A stretch of 64,000 nucleotides of DNA from contig NEEC01000017.1 in NCBI GenBank assembly GCA_002189035.1, positions 1,054,001-1,118,000 on the forward strand. The letters are read 5' to 3'. The notes under the pieces were generated by a model. That model was not told where the DNA came from, did not search any database, and was given only the letters and a program-made list of their open reading frames with translations. The number at the start of each line of letters is the position of its first letter. Positions within the stretch are counted from its first letter, which is position 1. Shown piece by piece: positions 10,767 to 23,800 of the stretch. The translations under genes were made by a program, and so were the position numbers. The DNA comes from Utricularia gibba. Taxonomy: Eukaryota > Streptophyta > Magnoliopsida > Lamiales > Lentibulariaceae.

Positions 10767-13700
10767 TCAAGAAGAACCAGAAAGAGAAGACGAACCAGTA
10801 GAGGCTTGGCTAGCTTTCAGTACGACCTCCTCCGTGGTCATTCCTATGATTTCGTTCGCGCGCTTTAGGGGAACGGAGTAATACCTTCCAATGGTGTCCT
10901 GGCATTCATTACATACGGTGTTAAAAAGCTTGGCTAATCGCTCATGCAGTGTTGAAAGAGGGGTGATGGTGAATAGCACTAGTTTTGAGCTCACCCGACA
11001 AACGATGCCTAGTTTCTCCAGTTTCTGAACTGCATCATCAACATCAAAGTTGCATTGTACACCAAACTCTTCTTGTATAAGTTCCTCACATTGCTTGTCA
11101 AGGTCCTGGGTTGAGTGACTAAAAGATGTTACTTCTCGGTCAACAATATGAAAAGATACCTCATTCGAACCAACATAGGAAGCCAATTCATACCTCCAAA
11201 GTTGCTTTACCTTGTTCCATCAATATGAAAAATGAAATTATGACCTCCTTTACCTGCACTTGGGCAATAGATACATAAAGCCTACGCAAGTGAAAAGCAT
11301 TCAAAGCATAGAGAGATTAACAAGTCATGATATGGTATCGATCTTTCCTTATGGGTCAAGATCAAACTAGTACTGTGGTTTTAATTGACTACAGTATTGC
11401 ATAAAAAGAATCTGAAATAAATACTGCACTCAAGTTCTCTGTACGAAAATCCATGGTTCATCAACGGAAGCATGACCAACAATAAGTTTAATTTGAAACA
11501 TTACTGAATGTTCAGCTAACCTCTTGTTGGATTACATCATCGCACATGTGAAGAAGTGTTCCCTTCCCACTATCTAACTGCTTATCGTACATTGACTTGG
11601 TGATTAGATTTTGATAGGCCGCCATATTCTGCTGAAACCTGGTAACCCAAAACATCAGGTAAACTTAAATGATGGGTATTTCAATCGATCCAAAGGGCAG
11701 TATTTCATTGAAGATATCTTACGTGAAGTATATCTTAGCACAATAGCCAATCACAGTTGAAAGAATAGCAAATATGACCCAGAGGTCAGCGTTAGGCATT
11801 TCAATGGATCCTGCAACGGCAACCTGAAAAGAGTTACAAAGATTTGTGAACATAAAGTGATTTAGTAGATCCAATGTTTGAATAATAAAGAGACAAACCA
11901 GTCCAACAACTGCAGATATAAGAAATTTAACCCAGTCCATTGGAGTTAAACTAGGATTTTTCTTCTCTGGCTGTTGAAAACAGGGAAGGTCCGAAGGTGA
12001 TTAGTCATGAGTTAAAATACATAGTGCAAATTCTAAAATTATTTTAGGGAAGCTACAAATCTACTAGAATGTAGGACTCACAAGGACAATTTCCATATCA
12101 GCCATAGGGATGTTTTTGAAATGCTTTACAAATATTCCTCTGTCTGGTTTGGCTTTGGAACTTGCTCGTCTGCAAGATGATTTTAATAAAAATGGTTTAA
12201 ATATTCCAAGAAATATCATTGTGATTGAAATGCACATTCCGTTTGGTTCCTCTGTTGGTCAAGTTGTCTGTGGATCATGAACTTGATCCAAGACTTGAGA
12301 GCAATTGAAGGGACCAAAGAAATTGTTGTAGACCCCTAGTAATTAGGTACGTGAACATAGACAAGTGGCATGCAAGGGTAAGCAAACAATAAAGCTGAAG
12401 TTGAAGATCCTCAGGCATCATGCTAATCCTTCTTAACAACAGTATTGTACTTGGATAATTTTAGGAAAAAAATTCAGAAAGGGGTTTACACTGAATGAGA
12501 ACCTGTTATGATCTCTAAGTTTAGGGAAGGAATATGCTTTTCAGATCACATAATAATGAATTTTACTGATCATATTACAAAACAGCATACCTGTAGATGA
12601 CAATGATTCGATCAAAAGTGGGTTCCTGAATTGTAATTTTGCTAAAAAGATTGTGGAAACTGCAAAACATAGAAACAAGATAATATATTAGGGAACGAAA
12701 TGCTTTTTAATATTTTTACTAGCCTTCAGCCAACGGACGATTTTTTAGTATTAAGAATCTGAAATTTTATACATTAAAAATGTTAATTCATCGAATCTAA
12801 AATATAAAAAATGGTTTCCCCGACACAGTGTAAAAAATATAATGTAGCAACAACCTGAGTTCCAAGTTCTCAAGGTGAATCCGCTCAATGCTTAATTCAG
12901 AGCTATGTGATTCAGAGGTGATTTCATCAGATTCCCTTTTTTCCTTCTTAGATTTTGTTGGCCTCCTAGACAAAACCCTCTCCAACCTGTAAATAGGAGA
13001 AAATGCATTGAAGAGTTTATAGATCAAATGTGCATAACGAGGAAACTACATTTTTTACATCCCAAACCACAAACATTCACGTCAGATACATTAAAAAAAT
13101 AAAGAATCTCCTCACTTGCCTCGTTTTCTTCAAAAACCATGACCAAAAGCGTCCAATCATAGCATCAACTTTCTCCATGAAAAAATAATCAGTTGTCTTA
13201 TCAATGCCAATGCCACGCCGGAAGATTATATACTGAAAAAGGGAAAGGGGAAATTTCTGGCTTTCAGAAGAGATTATCTAAAACAAGCAAATTTATAGCT
13301 CACAGTTAATGAATGCAAAGAAAGTAACCAACTGAGAAGTATACCTTGTCAGCAAAATCTGGAAGATCCCCATGAGGATGAGATTCAAAGTAGCCCCTCA
13401 AAAGCTTTTTATCAAGCTGCAGTTACATATATAGTTTTTAGAATAAATGGGCACCACATTTGTTTAGAGTATAAGACGCAATTCAACACTGAACCTTTGT
13501 TTCATCAACTACGATCGGAAGATTTAGGAGATACTGCCCTGATTGTGCAACCTCAACCTCTTCATCCGTTACTATTTTGAAATTACTCTTTTGCATAATC
13601 TGTCCAAAGAAAAAGGAAGACGTCTACTCAAAGGAAACAGAAAAGCCCTAGAGTGGACTTTCATTTCTTCTACACTCTAATCAGCATGAGGATCCACTGA

Positions 13701-14787
13701 TATGAAGAATTCATACTATTCATTAACTTTTCAAACTATGGATACTTGAAAAATACTAACAGAAAGTAACATGAGATCATTTGGAATGAGAGTCTTCCAT
13801 GCTAATGAAGTTTGACAGAAGCAGCGAAGTAACAGTAGGAAAAGCAGGAGATAAGCTAATATTCAGCAAGGGAATAGCCTCGTGGGCATTTCATCCTGTT
13901 AAATATACCTGAAACAAGTATTGTAAGAAATTTCTTTCAAGCGTTTCAATTTCGTCATTATTCAAATTCTGCTGCTCCAACTTTTCAGCGCCATGAACAG
14001 GATCAAAGAGGGAATACAGTTGCTTCCAATAAGAGTAAAAGTAACTAATGAGGCCCTAAAAATCTGGGAGAAAAATGTCTACAGAAACATAATGGAAGGC
14101 ACTGATACCATGAGGTCCTCAAACTGTAACGTATACCAAGCTCTTATGGTATACTCTATCCTCTTGCATAATTTCAGAAAGTCAGCACGATCAGAACTGT
14201 GCTCTGCGAGGAATTCAGAATTACATATAGAATGGATGAAGAAACTAAATACTGAAAATGAAAGACCAAATTACACAATATCTCTTCGCTGTTTTGTTAT
14301 GAATATCCGTCACTACCGTTTTCATTTGTTTACTCCCTATCAAACATCCAAATTTCTTCCCCCCAAGGAAAAATGAGATTAATCCAGTTCATATATATTT
14401 AGGTTTCTCCACAAACACATCGATCGAAAAAATATCAATTTTGGCCCACTTTCTGCAACTAACCAATTTCATATTCTCCAGACCACAAGGAAAATGACAT
14501 TACGCCACTCTCACACTTCTCTCTTTGTAATCTTAAACAAGAATCGAAGTTTTCCGAAACAACAAAAACACCGAACGGAAAAGAAATTCAAGGTTACAGA
14601 ATTTATAGCCTTCGAACGTTGTTCCTCTACATAGGAATTGAAATCAAAGAGAAAAAGTACCAATGAGATTGGCCAAGTGAACGATCAGCTTAGGCTTGAG
14701 GATTGGGATTACGGACTCCCGCTCCAAGCGAATCATTATCTTGTTCTTCCTCATCGGCTTCCTTTCTTCCGCTTCGTCTTTCGCCAT
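10767..14787 (-). CDS. DUF3754 family membrane protein (TMEM143-like)
   Basis: The function of this family is unknown; plant members are sometimes labelled aminopeptidase without clear basis. Fifteen exons on the minus strand: 14787-14661, 14203-14109, 14022-13909, 13599-13495, 13416-13345, 13232-13120, 12986-12855, 12659-12591, 12169-12082, 11970-11899, 11823-11723, 11638-11521, 11253-11194, 11105-10995 and 10898-10767. They sum to 1509 nt, 502 residues, all in phase. Landmarks in order are [87 protein letters not shown], then two hydrophobic segments ([19 protein letters not shown] and [20 protein letters not shown]), and a C-terminal winged-helix-like stretch ending with [16 protein letters not shown]. 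The exon pair 13120/12986 needs a GC-AG intron. The 96-nt last intron is open in frame. Confidence 0.93.
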
Positions 14788-15479
14788 CGTCTTTCACATC
14801 AGCAATAACGGCTCTCTGCAGAAAAAACTGACAAGACAGGATAGATCTGCTGTTAATGCCTTCATAATATCTGCAACGGAAAAAGAAATGCAAAATCATG
14901 TGCCACCCTCACGTGATTTAAAACAAAATAGCCGTCTTTTAAACGTATATAATCCTAAAATTGGAATTTTTTTTTAAAAAATAGCAATAACAAATACCTA
15001 ACTTGTAATCACCCTAAATTCACAATAATACCACATTAGTTAAGAAATGAAGAGAAGAAATAATTAAATATAAAAATCACTTTAATTTTGTATAATTTTT
15101 TTAAAAAAATATAAAATTATAAGAAATAAATATGTAAAATGAATAATATCATATAATGAAAAGATAAATCGTAACATTTGATACGCTAGGTTAAATTGGC
15201 ATCACTCAACTTATTATCATTTCATCTAAATTAAATTATTATAAAAGCATAAATTTAACCTAAGGCTTGTGCTAGAACCATGATTCCCCCAACAGCTCCC
15301 TATCCATATTGTCACTATGGTTTACAGCAACTGAGACACGACCTTTCAAGCGAATGATTTTGAAAAATAATTAATGTAAAATAATTATGTAAGAAAATTA
15401 AACATCTTATATATAATTTTTTATTTTTAATGTGTAAAAAAAGAAATGAAAGATGGGTACTTTTATAAACAACCCCCTT
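14788..15479. other. AT-rich spacer
   Basis: This is promoter-side sequence of the DUF3754 gene followed by very AT-rich DNA from about 14930 to 15290. No gene is seen. A dispersed repeat copy occupies its right part and is listed separately. Confidence 0.4.
15355..15475. repeat. Dispersed AT-rich repeat, copy A
   Basis: It shares an ordered set of short blocks with 28655-28800: GATTTTGAAAAATA, then TTATGTRAGAAAATTA, then TRTGTGTRAAA, then TTTTATAARCAAC. Also shared is the exact block GGGTACTTTTATAAACAA, at 15454-15471 here and 28657-28674 there. The order of the inner blocks is the same in both copies. It is probably the remnant of a short non-coding element; no terminal inverted repeats or target duplications could be fixed. 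Confidence 0.5.
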
Positions 15480-15912
15480 TCAAGCAGGGTATTTATCAAC
15501 AACTTGCACATCCCACAGCATTTTATTCCAATGTTGAAGACCATGTTCTGAGGGTTCCTCTACCGTGCAGAAGTTGCCCAAATTGAACCTTAGCCTGAAT
15601 TGCATTCCATCACTGAAGGCTCCCATTCGGAATCACAGAGTACAGGCCATGTCTGTATGACCCTTTTTGCTGTGACTCCTGGAGGAGAGGAGGGCTTAAG
15701 GCTGTCAGGTGTGTTCCTTGGCCACACTTGAGACTTATGGCAGCCTTTCCATCAACAAACTCCACAGCCCAGAGCACGTTAGCAGTCAATCCACAAATGA
15801 CTGTCAGAATATCATCCTTTGCTAGGATGTATCTGCCATTGTGGCTGACCAATTTGGTTGTTTTTGCCTTTTGTAAAAGGTCCAGTATAAGTTTTTCTTG
15901 GTTGAATTTCAA
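15480..15912 (-). pseudogene. DUF569-domain gene fragment, frame broken twice
   Basis: The minus strand encodes a beta-trefoil-like DUF569 domain. It reads LLQKAKTTKLVSHNGRYILA, then LWAVEFVDGKAAISLKC, then (after a frame change) DSEWEPS, then (after a second change) DGMQFRLRFNLGNFCTVEEP and LWDVQVVD, with a stop at 15480-15482. Each change is explained by loss of one base, near 15628 and 15609. No ATG precedes the domain in frame. It may be a decayed gene, or an intact one affected by the same single-base losses seen in other genes of this window. DUF569 proteins are plant-specific, often fused to or grouped with actin-crosslinking-like folds, with no assigned activity. Confidence 0.7.
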
Positions 15913-16346
15913 TCAATGCAAGAAGTCAGAATCCAACTTTCGATTCTTGCACATTGTCAACTTATATTACTCCCTGTGAAACAAACTATGATTTCCTGAA
16001 ACGGCAGTAGATTACATCCGTCTGTAGAAAAGAGAAACCAGGTTACCTATTAATCCGATGACCATCCATTGTTGTTGATTACTAAACACAAAAGCCAAAA
16101 ATGCAATAAGCCTTCGCAAACATGAAACATTCGGCAAGTTCAACAAATAACGAATACATCATACATAATATGGAGGTGCTGTACTCTGGAAAAACTTGCA
16201 AAACAAAAAAAAATTCAAATAAAATGAAAGGAAACCAGTCTAATGAGTCCCATTTGTTGGTGGCTGCATGCAAAATATTATAACAGAATCCACTGAATGA
16301 TGTAGATTCGAACATAGCTTATGAGTTCAGTCGAAACATATAATGA
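15913..16346. other. Spacer, 3' side of SURF2
   Basis: There is no recognisable coding sequence here. It probably contains the 3' UTR of the minus-strand SURF2 gene and upstream remnants of the DUF569 fragment. Confidence 0.4.
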
Positions 16347-17608
16347 TCAAGAACCATTCATCTTCCTTTTTTTCTTTCTTGAGGCAAAGCTACTAGCCCC
16401 AATTTCTACTGAAAGCCGCTTCGTCCTGTAGAAGGTACAAATAAACAGTAATTTCAGTCAATCCGAAAATGCTTAGGGTGAGTGGATGAATTTTATACTA
16501 TATATATATATCACAAAAAAAAAACATGATTGTACGTACTTATTGGATAGCTCTCCAGCTTCATCTTCAGCAACTTCAGTTCCACCATCTGAAAAGTGAA
16601 ATGTTAATATTTATTAATATTGAGAGCCAAAAGTTCGTTTATATGTGTGGTTAGTTATTGAACCTTGGATAGCAAGAACAATAGAAAGGTCATTGGGCTA
16701 TGGACCTCGCAACTTTTAAAATTGTCTTTAATAGTGAACTGAGAATTTAATACCTTCATCAGCAACACCATCATCCGGAAATCCTGAATCTGAACCAGGA
16801 GACCATCGATCGCCTCCATCATCACAGTCCCAGCGTTCCCCAACAGGAGGCATCCAAAAATCTTCTTCACTCTCCACATCACTACTCTGTGCAGTGGAAT
16901 CCCTTACTTCAGAGACTATCTCATCAGATCTCTTCTCTTTCCTAAAAGTCTTCTTCTTTTTCAAACTTTTTTCTCCACCCTTCTTCTCCTCTCCTTCCGT
17001 GTTGGTGCCATTTTCTACATTCTTCTCGGCCTCCATTTTTTCTGTTAACTTCTTTGTTAAAACATAAAACTGATATACCTAGTAAAGAAAGTTAGCAACG
17101 ACTCTTTTGAGACAAACCTAGAGCATTCATAAAACGCCTCCCGTTTATATGCTTCCATATGTGCTCCTCGGTCTTGTTAATTGTAGCTCCTGTCAACTTG
17201 CATACCAACTTCAAACTGAAAATTGGAAGACAATCCACACAATTACCAAATCCCTTCTTCAAAAACAAAAAGATTTCTACCCTCTTGTCTAAAAAGCAAT
17301 AAAGAACCCGCCATCAGCAGATTCTTCACCACACACAAATAAGACAAGCAACGCAAACTCAACATAAACAAAAAACTAGAAATTTACCGAGAAGCAGGAT
17401 CCTGCTTGAACATATTGAGCGGCGGCTTTCCTCCAGCCAAGGCTGCGTCGATGAGCCCCAATCTACAGTGCTTTGATTGGGAGTAAGAATCTTTCGATTC
17501 ACCCGTTACCTCGTGTCCCGTTTCAAAGCATTTGAATCGGCCATTCTCGAGCTTCTCAAACGTAGGAGCGCCAAGAAGATTGTGACCTTCTTTCTTCATC
17601 TTCTCCAT
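16347..17608 (-). CDS. SURF2: Surfeit locus protein 2 (SURF2) family protein
   Basis: This is a conserved eukaryotic protein of poorly known function; the human relative is nucleolar and linked to 5S RNP/ribosome biogenesis. Exons are 17608-17388, 17215-17118, 17041-16754, 16588-16540 and 16425-16347, giving 735 nt (244 residues) in phase. The N-terminal domain is clear: HNLLGAPTFEKLENGRFKC, ETGHEV, KHCRLGLIDAAL and, across the first intron, KLVCKLTGATINKTEEHIWK. A Lys/Glu-rich linker follows, then acidic DVESEEDFWMPPVGERWD. The C-terminus is KRLSVEIGASSFASRKKK, a basic, likely nuclear-targeting tail. The ATG at 17608 is 256 bp from the divergent TOP3A ATG, so the two probably share a promoter. 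Confidence 0.93.
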
Positions 17609-17864
17609 TGCCGCAGCTAAAGCCTCTCTCTAAACGCAGGAAGCCAAGAAAAACTTGCCAAGGTTTTCCACTTTTCCTATTGGGCTTTTGTGATAAATCT
17701 CAAGCCCAATTACCCTATATTTTCTTCAGCGCAATTACGATTTGGCCGTTGAGGGCAAATCTGGTAAATTACATGAGACAAAAAGCGAAAAAGGGCGGGA
17801 AGGAGAACACCCCGCGAGAAGGGCAAACGCCGGCGTCAATTGAAACCGGAGAACAGCAATTTGG
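17609..17864. promoter_or_regulatory. Bidirectional promoter between SURF2 and TOP3A
   Basis: Only 256 bp separate the two divergent ATGs. The interval holds an inverted pair of TGGGCT elements (17681-17686 on plus, 17703-17708 on minus), the site II class bound by TCP factors and common in plant housekeeping and cell-cycle promoters. No TATA box is obvious on either side. Shared regulation is inferred from spacing and motifs. Confidence 0.65.
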
Positions 17865-20800
17865 ATGGCGGAGGGACGGTGGCTGAGGGCATTGAACGTA
17901 GCGGAGAAGCCGTCTGTAGCTAAGGCAGTTTCTGCGATACTCGCGAAAAATAGTGGTATGAGAGTGAGAGAGGGTCGGTCGAGATACAACAAGATATTTG
18001 AGTTTGAATATGTACTTCCGAACCAGAAGCTGCACATGTCGTTTACTTCAGTTACTGGGCATCTAATGGAGCTCGATTTCGATGACCGGTATCGGAAGTG
18101 GCATTCTTGTGACCCCGTGGAACTCTACCATGCCCCTGTCAAGAAATTTGTCCCTCAGGTACACGCGTATGATGATATTTTTTGTTGAAGGTTTGGCAGC
18201 TTGTTCTCGGTTTTAGTGTCTTTTCTATTTATTGGTCTGGGAAAAGCGATTGAGTTACGCCATGGGGCATGAAGATACAGGTGTTCAATTACAATTTAAT
18301 TAGTATGGATTAGAAACCTGCATTAGAGAATTTTTGATAATATATTGCTTTTAATTCTGTTTTCAACTGAGATTTGCTTGTTAATGGACCTATGCATGAG
18401 ACTGTGTTACTCCCACTGTATGCTTTTAAAGTTATGGACATTGTCATTGGCCAGTACAAGTAAAGTGTGTTACTCCCACTGTATGCTTTTAAAGTGTTTT
18501 ACTTCATCCTTCAATTTTTTAAATTCAATTAAGCTTGGATTGATAATGAATTCTATGGTACGTTTTGTTTGGTTTAGGATAAGCTGGACATTCAGAAAAC
18601 ATTAGAAGAAGAGGCTCGGAAGTCTCAGTGGCTTATTTTGTGGCTAGACTGTGACAGGGAAGGAGAGAACATAGCATTTGAAGTCATTGAAATCTGTACA
18701 CGAACAAATCGTAATCTTAACATCTGGAGAGCTAATTTTTCGGCCCTTATAGAGAGGTAGGATTCTTGAATTATCATTTAGATGTATTCAGAATACGCGC
18801 TTCAATCATAAATAAGTAGAGCAGTCTCTTGTGATTAGGGACATTCAAAATGCAATGCAGCGCCTTGGCCGGCCTAAACAGTTGGATGCTGATGCTGTAG
18901 ATGTTCGGCAAGTGAGATAGATATGCTAATTTTTCTTTTTTAGTTTTTTTTTTTGCATTTCTCTGATTCGTAGCTTACCTATGTAAATGTTATTCCTGAA
19001 GAATGTTTCATGTGTTCAAACAAGATGTTATCATGTAGGAAATAGATCTTCGGATTGGTGCTTCTTTCACACGTTTCCAGACCATGCTCTTAAGAGATGC
19101 GTTTGTCCTGGATTTCGCTGCTGATAACAACAATGTTATTTTAAGCTATGGCCCTTGTCAGGTAACTATATGTTTCAATTAAAACCAAGTTTTTGTTCAT
19201 ACTTCATTGATATCTTCTAATCAAATGTCTTAAATCTCTTTGTGTATATTGTGATTATCCCAGTTCCCTACTCTGGGGTTTATTGTGGAGAGGTTCTGGG
19301 AAATACAATCACACGAACCTGAAGAATTCTGGAGTATTGGGTGCACTCATGCTTCAGAAGAAGGAATCACTAAGTTCAATTGGATGTAATCATCTCTCAC
19401 TTGCATCATTTGTCACAAACTAGTAGGGTTGATTCTTATTCTTTTGCTAATGGCAGGCGTGGACACTTGTTTGACTACACATGTGCTAGTATTCTGTATG
19501 AAATGTGCGTCCAAGAACCTACTGCAACTGTGAGTTCAACTTTTTTTATCAATCGTTTTCAACATTTTTATCAATCGTTTTCTAATTTTAACTCTCTTTT
19601 ATGTTTTCAGGTAACAAGTGTACGGCATCAAGAAAAGCTGAAGTATCCTCCTTATCCTTTGAGCACGATTGAGCTTGAGAAGCGGGCTTCACGTTACTTT
19701 AGAATGAGCTCAGAACATACAATGAAAGTGAGAGCACTAACATATAGAACTCACTAGATGTCATTGTGTGGTAACATCATCTTGTGAAAATGGTTGCACT
19801 AATCCATGTTTGATGGCATTGTCACTTGAGTTGGTGCTTTTTTAATATTGACTTGTCATGTAGATTTTCAGTAATTACTAGTCACGCACATCACTTTTTT
19901 TTATAGATATAATGCTTGTGCCTATAGGAAATCCTTGAAGTATTAAGAATGTTTTGAGTATATTAGATATCACATGCCTTGACCATGTAAAATTTTCATA
20001 TTATGGCTGCGTACTTACATGCATTTCTTTATTCTTCTGATAGGTCGCTGAAGATTTGTATCAGGCTGGTTTCATAAGTTATCCTCGTACAGAGACAGAT
20101 TGCTTTTCGGAGCGAACAAACTTACGAGTATGTAACTGACAGTTGTCACGATGTATCTCATTTATCCAATGATGTATCTCGCAAATACTGCATGGCATTT
20201 TTCATCACATGTATTCTTTATTTTCATCTGGATCTCTCTCAAGACTTTTTTGGTATAGGCAATTGTGCAAGAACAACAAGAACATCCAGTTTGGGCCTCA
20301 TACGTGCAGAAGTTGCTGGATCCTGAATCTGGTCTGTGGAGAAACCCTAGTAATGGTGGACATGATGACAAAGCTCACCCTCCTATCCACCCCACAAAAT
20401 TTTCAGCTGGAGAGTCTGGATGGAGTCAGGATCACCATGTTTGTATTGATTTTTACTCCCCCTTCGTCTCATGATTTGTAATAATTTTTCACCTTAAAAT
20501 TTCAACTGATTTGCCACAGAAAGTCTATGAACTAGTGGTTCGCCATTTCTTAGCATGTGTTTCTCAACCAGCCATAGGTGCTGAGACTATTGTAGATATT
20601 GATATTGCCGGTGAGCAATTTTCTGCATCTGGGAGAACCATAGTTGCTGTAAGTTTAATTACCCTCTGATCATTTACTCTGGTTATGATCTACTGATTTC
20701 ATGTATTTCATTATGGCAGTAAGGTGAATTTTTATTGCTAAATTGATTTCTTGTTTCCATTTACATCCATATGCATGGGCTTTATTTTTTTGTTTTAATT

Positions 20801-23800
20801 CAAGCTTTTACAGTCAAAGGAGCATTATGCCCAAATTGTTTTCCCATCGATTGCAGACATCATGATGTATCTTAGCAATCTCACTTCATCGTTCCTGAAT
20901 GATGCATAATAATGAATTTTTTATGGAAATTTTTTTAAGGCACACCATAACTACTTTTTCTTGTATGTGTATTCATTTATCATTGCAGAAAAATTACTTG
21001 GATATTTATCGATTTGAAACATGGGGAGGTTCCCTCATCCCAACATACAACTATGGACAACAGGTTTGTCTATATATCCTAATAGGTTAAGATTACATTG
21101 TCTTGGGAAAGCATTTCTATGTTGATGGTAAGACCATCTCATGTTTCAGCCATGCTAATGTAAAATGCTTTTTTTTTTATGCAGTTTATACCTACAACTC
21201 TAACTCTAGATTCAGGAGTCACAAGGCCCCCTTCTCTACTGAGCGAAGCTGATTTACTTGGTTGCATGGATAAGGTAAGAACTACGGATTCTTCACAGTT
21301 TAAGGCATTTCCATTTATGGTTTAAAAATCAAATGTTATCTATTAATTTTATAGGCAGGTATTGGAACAGATGCAACCATGCACGATCACATAAAAAAGC
21401 TTCTTGATCGGTGCTATGCCATCAAAGATTCACAAACACGTTTCTCTCCAACAAAGATTGTAACTTCTTAACTTGCTTTTTCTTTGTTGCCTTTTTAAAC
21501 TTTTTTGGGGATGCAAATGGGCACAATCATGTCCTATGGCCCTTTGTAGCTGCGTTTTTTAAGTTCTAGATTAAAAAATCTGAGGCTAAGTAATGACTGT
21601 GGGAGTTTCATGTGATTTCAGGGAGAGGCTCTAGTGATGGGATACGATGATATGGGGTAAGATGATAACTTCCAACGCATTCTGTATATGTGTAGTGTTA
21701 CCACTTTCTGTCAGAACTTTCCAGTTGCTGAATGATCCTGAAATATGTGATTTCAATAATAAATGTGAAGTACGGAATCAGATTGAGAATTCACTGGAAG
21801 TTTTTATTTTTTTTATTTCTTTTGCATCAGTTATGAACTTTGGAAGCCACATCTCCGAGCTGCGATGGAAAGTGACATGAAATCAATTAGTGTGGGTGAA
21901 AAGAGAAGAGAAGAAGTTCTGGAAGCTTGTCTGCAGCAGATGAAAGCTTGTTTTTTGGATGTAGGTTTAATGTTCTTTTTATTCCTTGGATTGTTAATCT
22001 TCTGCTGCAATGCATATTTTCTTTGGATTTAGCACTTTGTATTGCTATTCTTCCTTTTTATCCTCTTCTACTAATAAGATCTGCTTGCAGGCTAGATCAA
22101 AAAAAGACAGGCTTTTTGATGCCATGGCTGTTTTCTTTGAGAGGTAATATGTAGTGCTGTATAATCTTAAAGATGTATGAATATATTCAGTGTCTTTTCT
22201 GTGCTATGTAGATCAACCAGATCCAATTCTAATGAGCAGCATACATCTGGGAGTGTCGTTCGAAAATGTGGTCTTTGTCTGGAATCAAATATGGTTCTTA
22301 AAAAGAAGCCGGTACTTACATGATACCTTTTCAACTGTATTGGGGCCAATTTTGGCGAAGGGTTGACAGTCCTGATGAACGTGCAACATACTGTGTTACC
22401 ATTTTTTTGTTCGTTTGTGCTATAGCAAAGAACATGTCATTTATATGAAGTGCTTGTTCAACATCTAGGGTGCTTTAGAAAGTCATTAACTGGATGATCC
22501 ACAAAATACTATTAGAGCATCTGAAAATCATCAGTGCGTATATGTAAGCACAATGCATTATGTATGATAATTATTTTAAGTTCACATACCACCTAGTTTT
22601 ATCAATCATAAACCAAGAAATAGCGTGCATCCAAGAAATGCTGCAAGCTATCTGCCTCTATATAAAGTTGAATGTATTTAGATTGATTTTCAATCTCCCT
22701 TTGAAGATTTATGCCATTTATCTGGTGCGCAGGATGGAAGCTTCATGGTGGGTGCTTGGGCTACCCTCTAGTAAGTTTCTTTTGTTACATGGTCAAGCAT
22801 GTCATGAATCTGTGATCACATAGGGGCGGTTTAGGAAATGGTGGCATTTCATTTTGTGAGTTTCATTGAGGGGAAGGAAAATATTTTTCTTTTGCAACAG
22901 CTTATTTGTTTATCGATTCTTTTCTCGTGTCATTGTAGTCTAATGTGTTCTTGCATTATCTTTATTTTTGCAATAAACCGTGTAACTGTAAATTGGTTTG
23001 TATCTCTACTTTTTGTAATGCTGAAGTGTAGGAATGTTGTGTGGCTTCCACGTTCGGTTTCAGAAGCACTGGTTACGACCATTCCTTGTGGCACTTGCTC
23101 ACCAGGTTTGCAGATATTATTTGTATTTACTTAATTCTTCAGGTGTGCTTCCACCCATTATAAATAAACTTAGACGTTCTTGTCTCATGTGCCACCTGAT
23201 TTCCAACTGTCATCTTCACTACCTGCCCTCAAAATTTCCCTGCCTGACTTTGCTGAACTAGATCCCTCTATTTTCTTACGCCTCATCTGATGTTCTTTTC
23301 GTCTATAAACCCGTTGAAGGTCCCGTCTACATGGTACAATTTAAATTTCGTCAGCTGGAGATACCACCGAACTACAATGTTGATCATTTAGGTAGGTGTA
23401 CACTTTTGGTCATGCTTTCTTGTTCATAGATTTGCATACTTTCATAAACTGTGCTTCTTCTATAGCACGTAAGATGATGGATCTATTGCTTTACAGCATG
23501 CTCTGCAGGAAGCTGTAAATTAACTAAAGACAATATATAAGTAACAAAACAAGAGAATACTCAATGTTTAGCATCTCAATTAATAGGTTTTTGTCTTTGT
23601 TCATGATCTCGCATGAAAATCTTCAGGTTGCATAGGTGGTTGTGACTCTATCTTGAGGCAGTTAGCTGACATATGCGGAACTGGCCCGCGCAACAACTCA
23701 ACTGCACCTGGTATATAATTTTTTTTTATTTGCAAGTGTTTTATCTTGTAAACCGTTTCTAAATTAAGTTGCATTCTTCAGCTAAATAGATGTCTTCGGT

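Noticed and set aside
14023-14055. Longer version of the third DUF3754 exon (acceptor at 14056-14058)
   Set aside because: It is in frame but adds 11 residues absent from the family; the acceptor GGAAG at 14023-14024 gives the expected [13 protein letters not shown] join.
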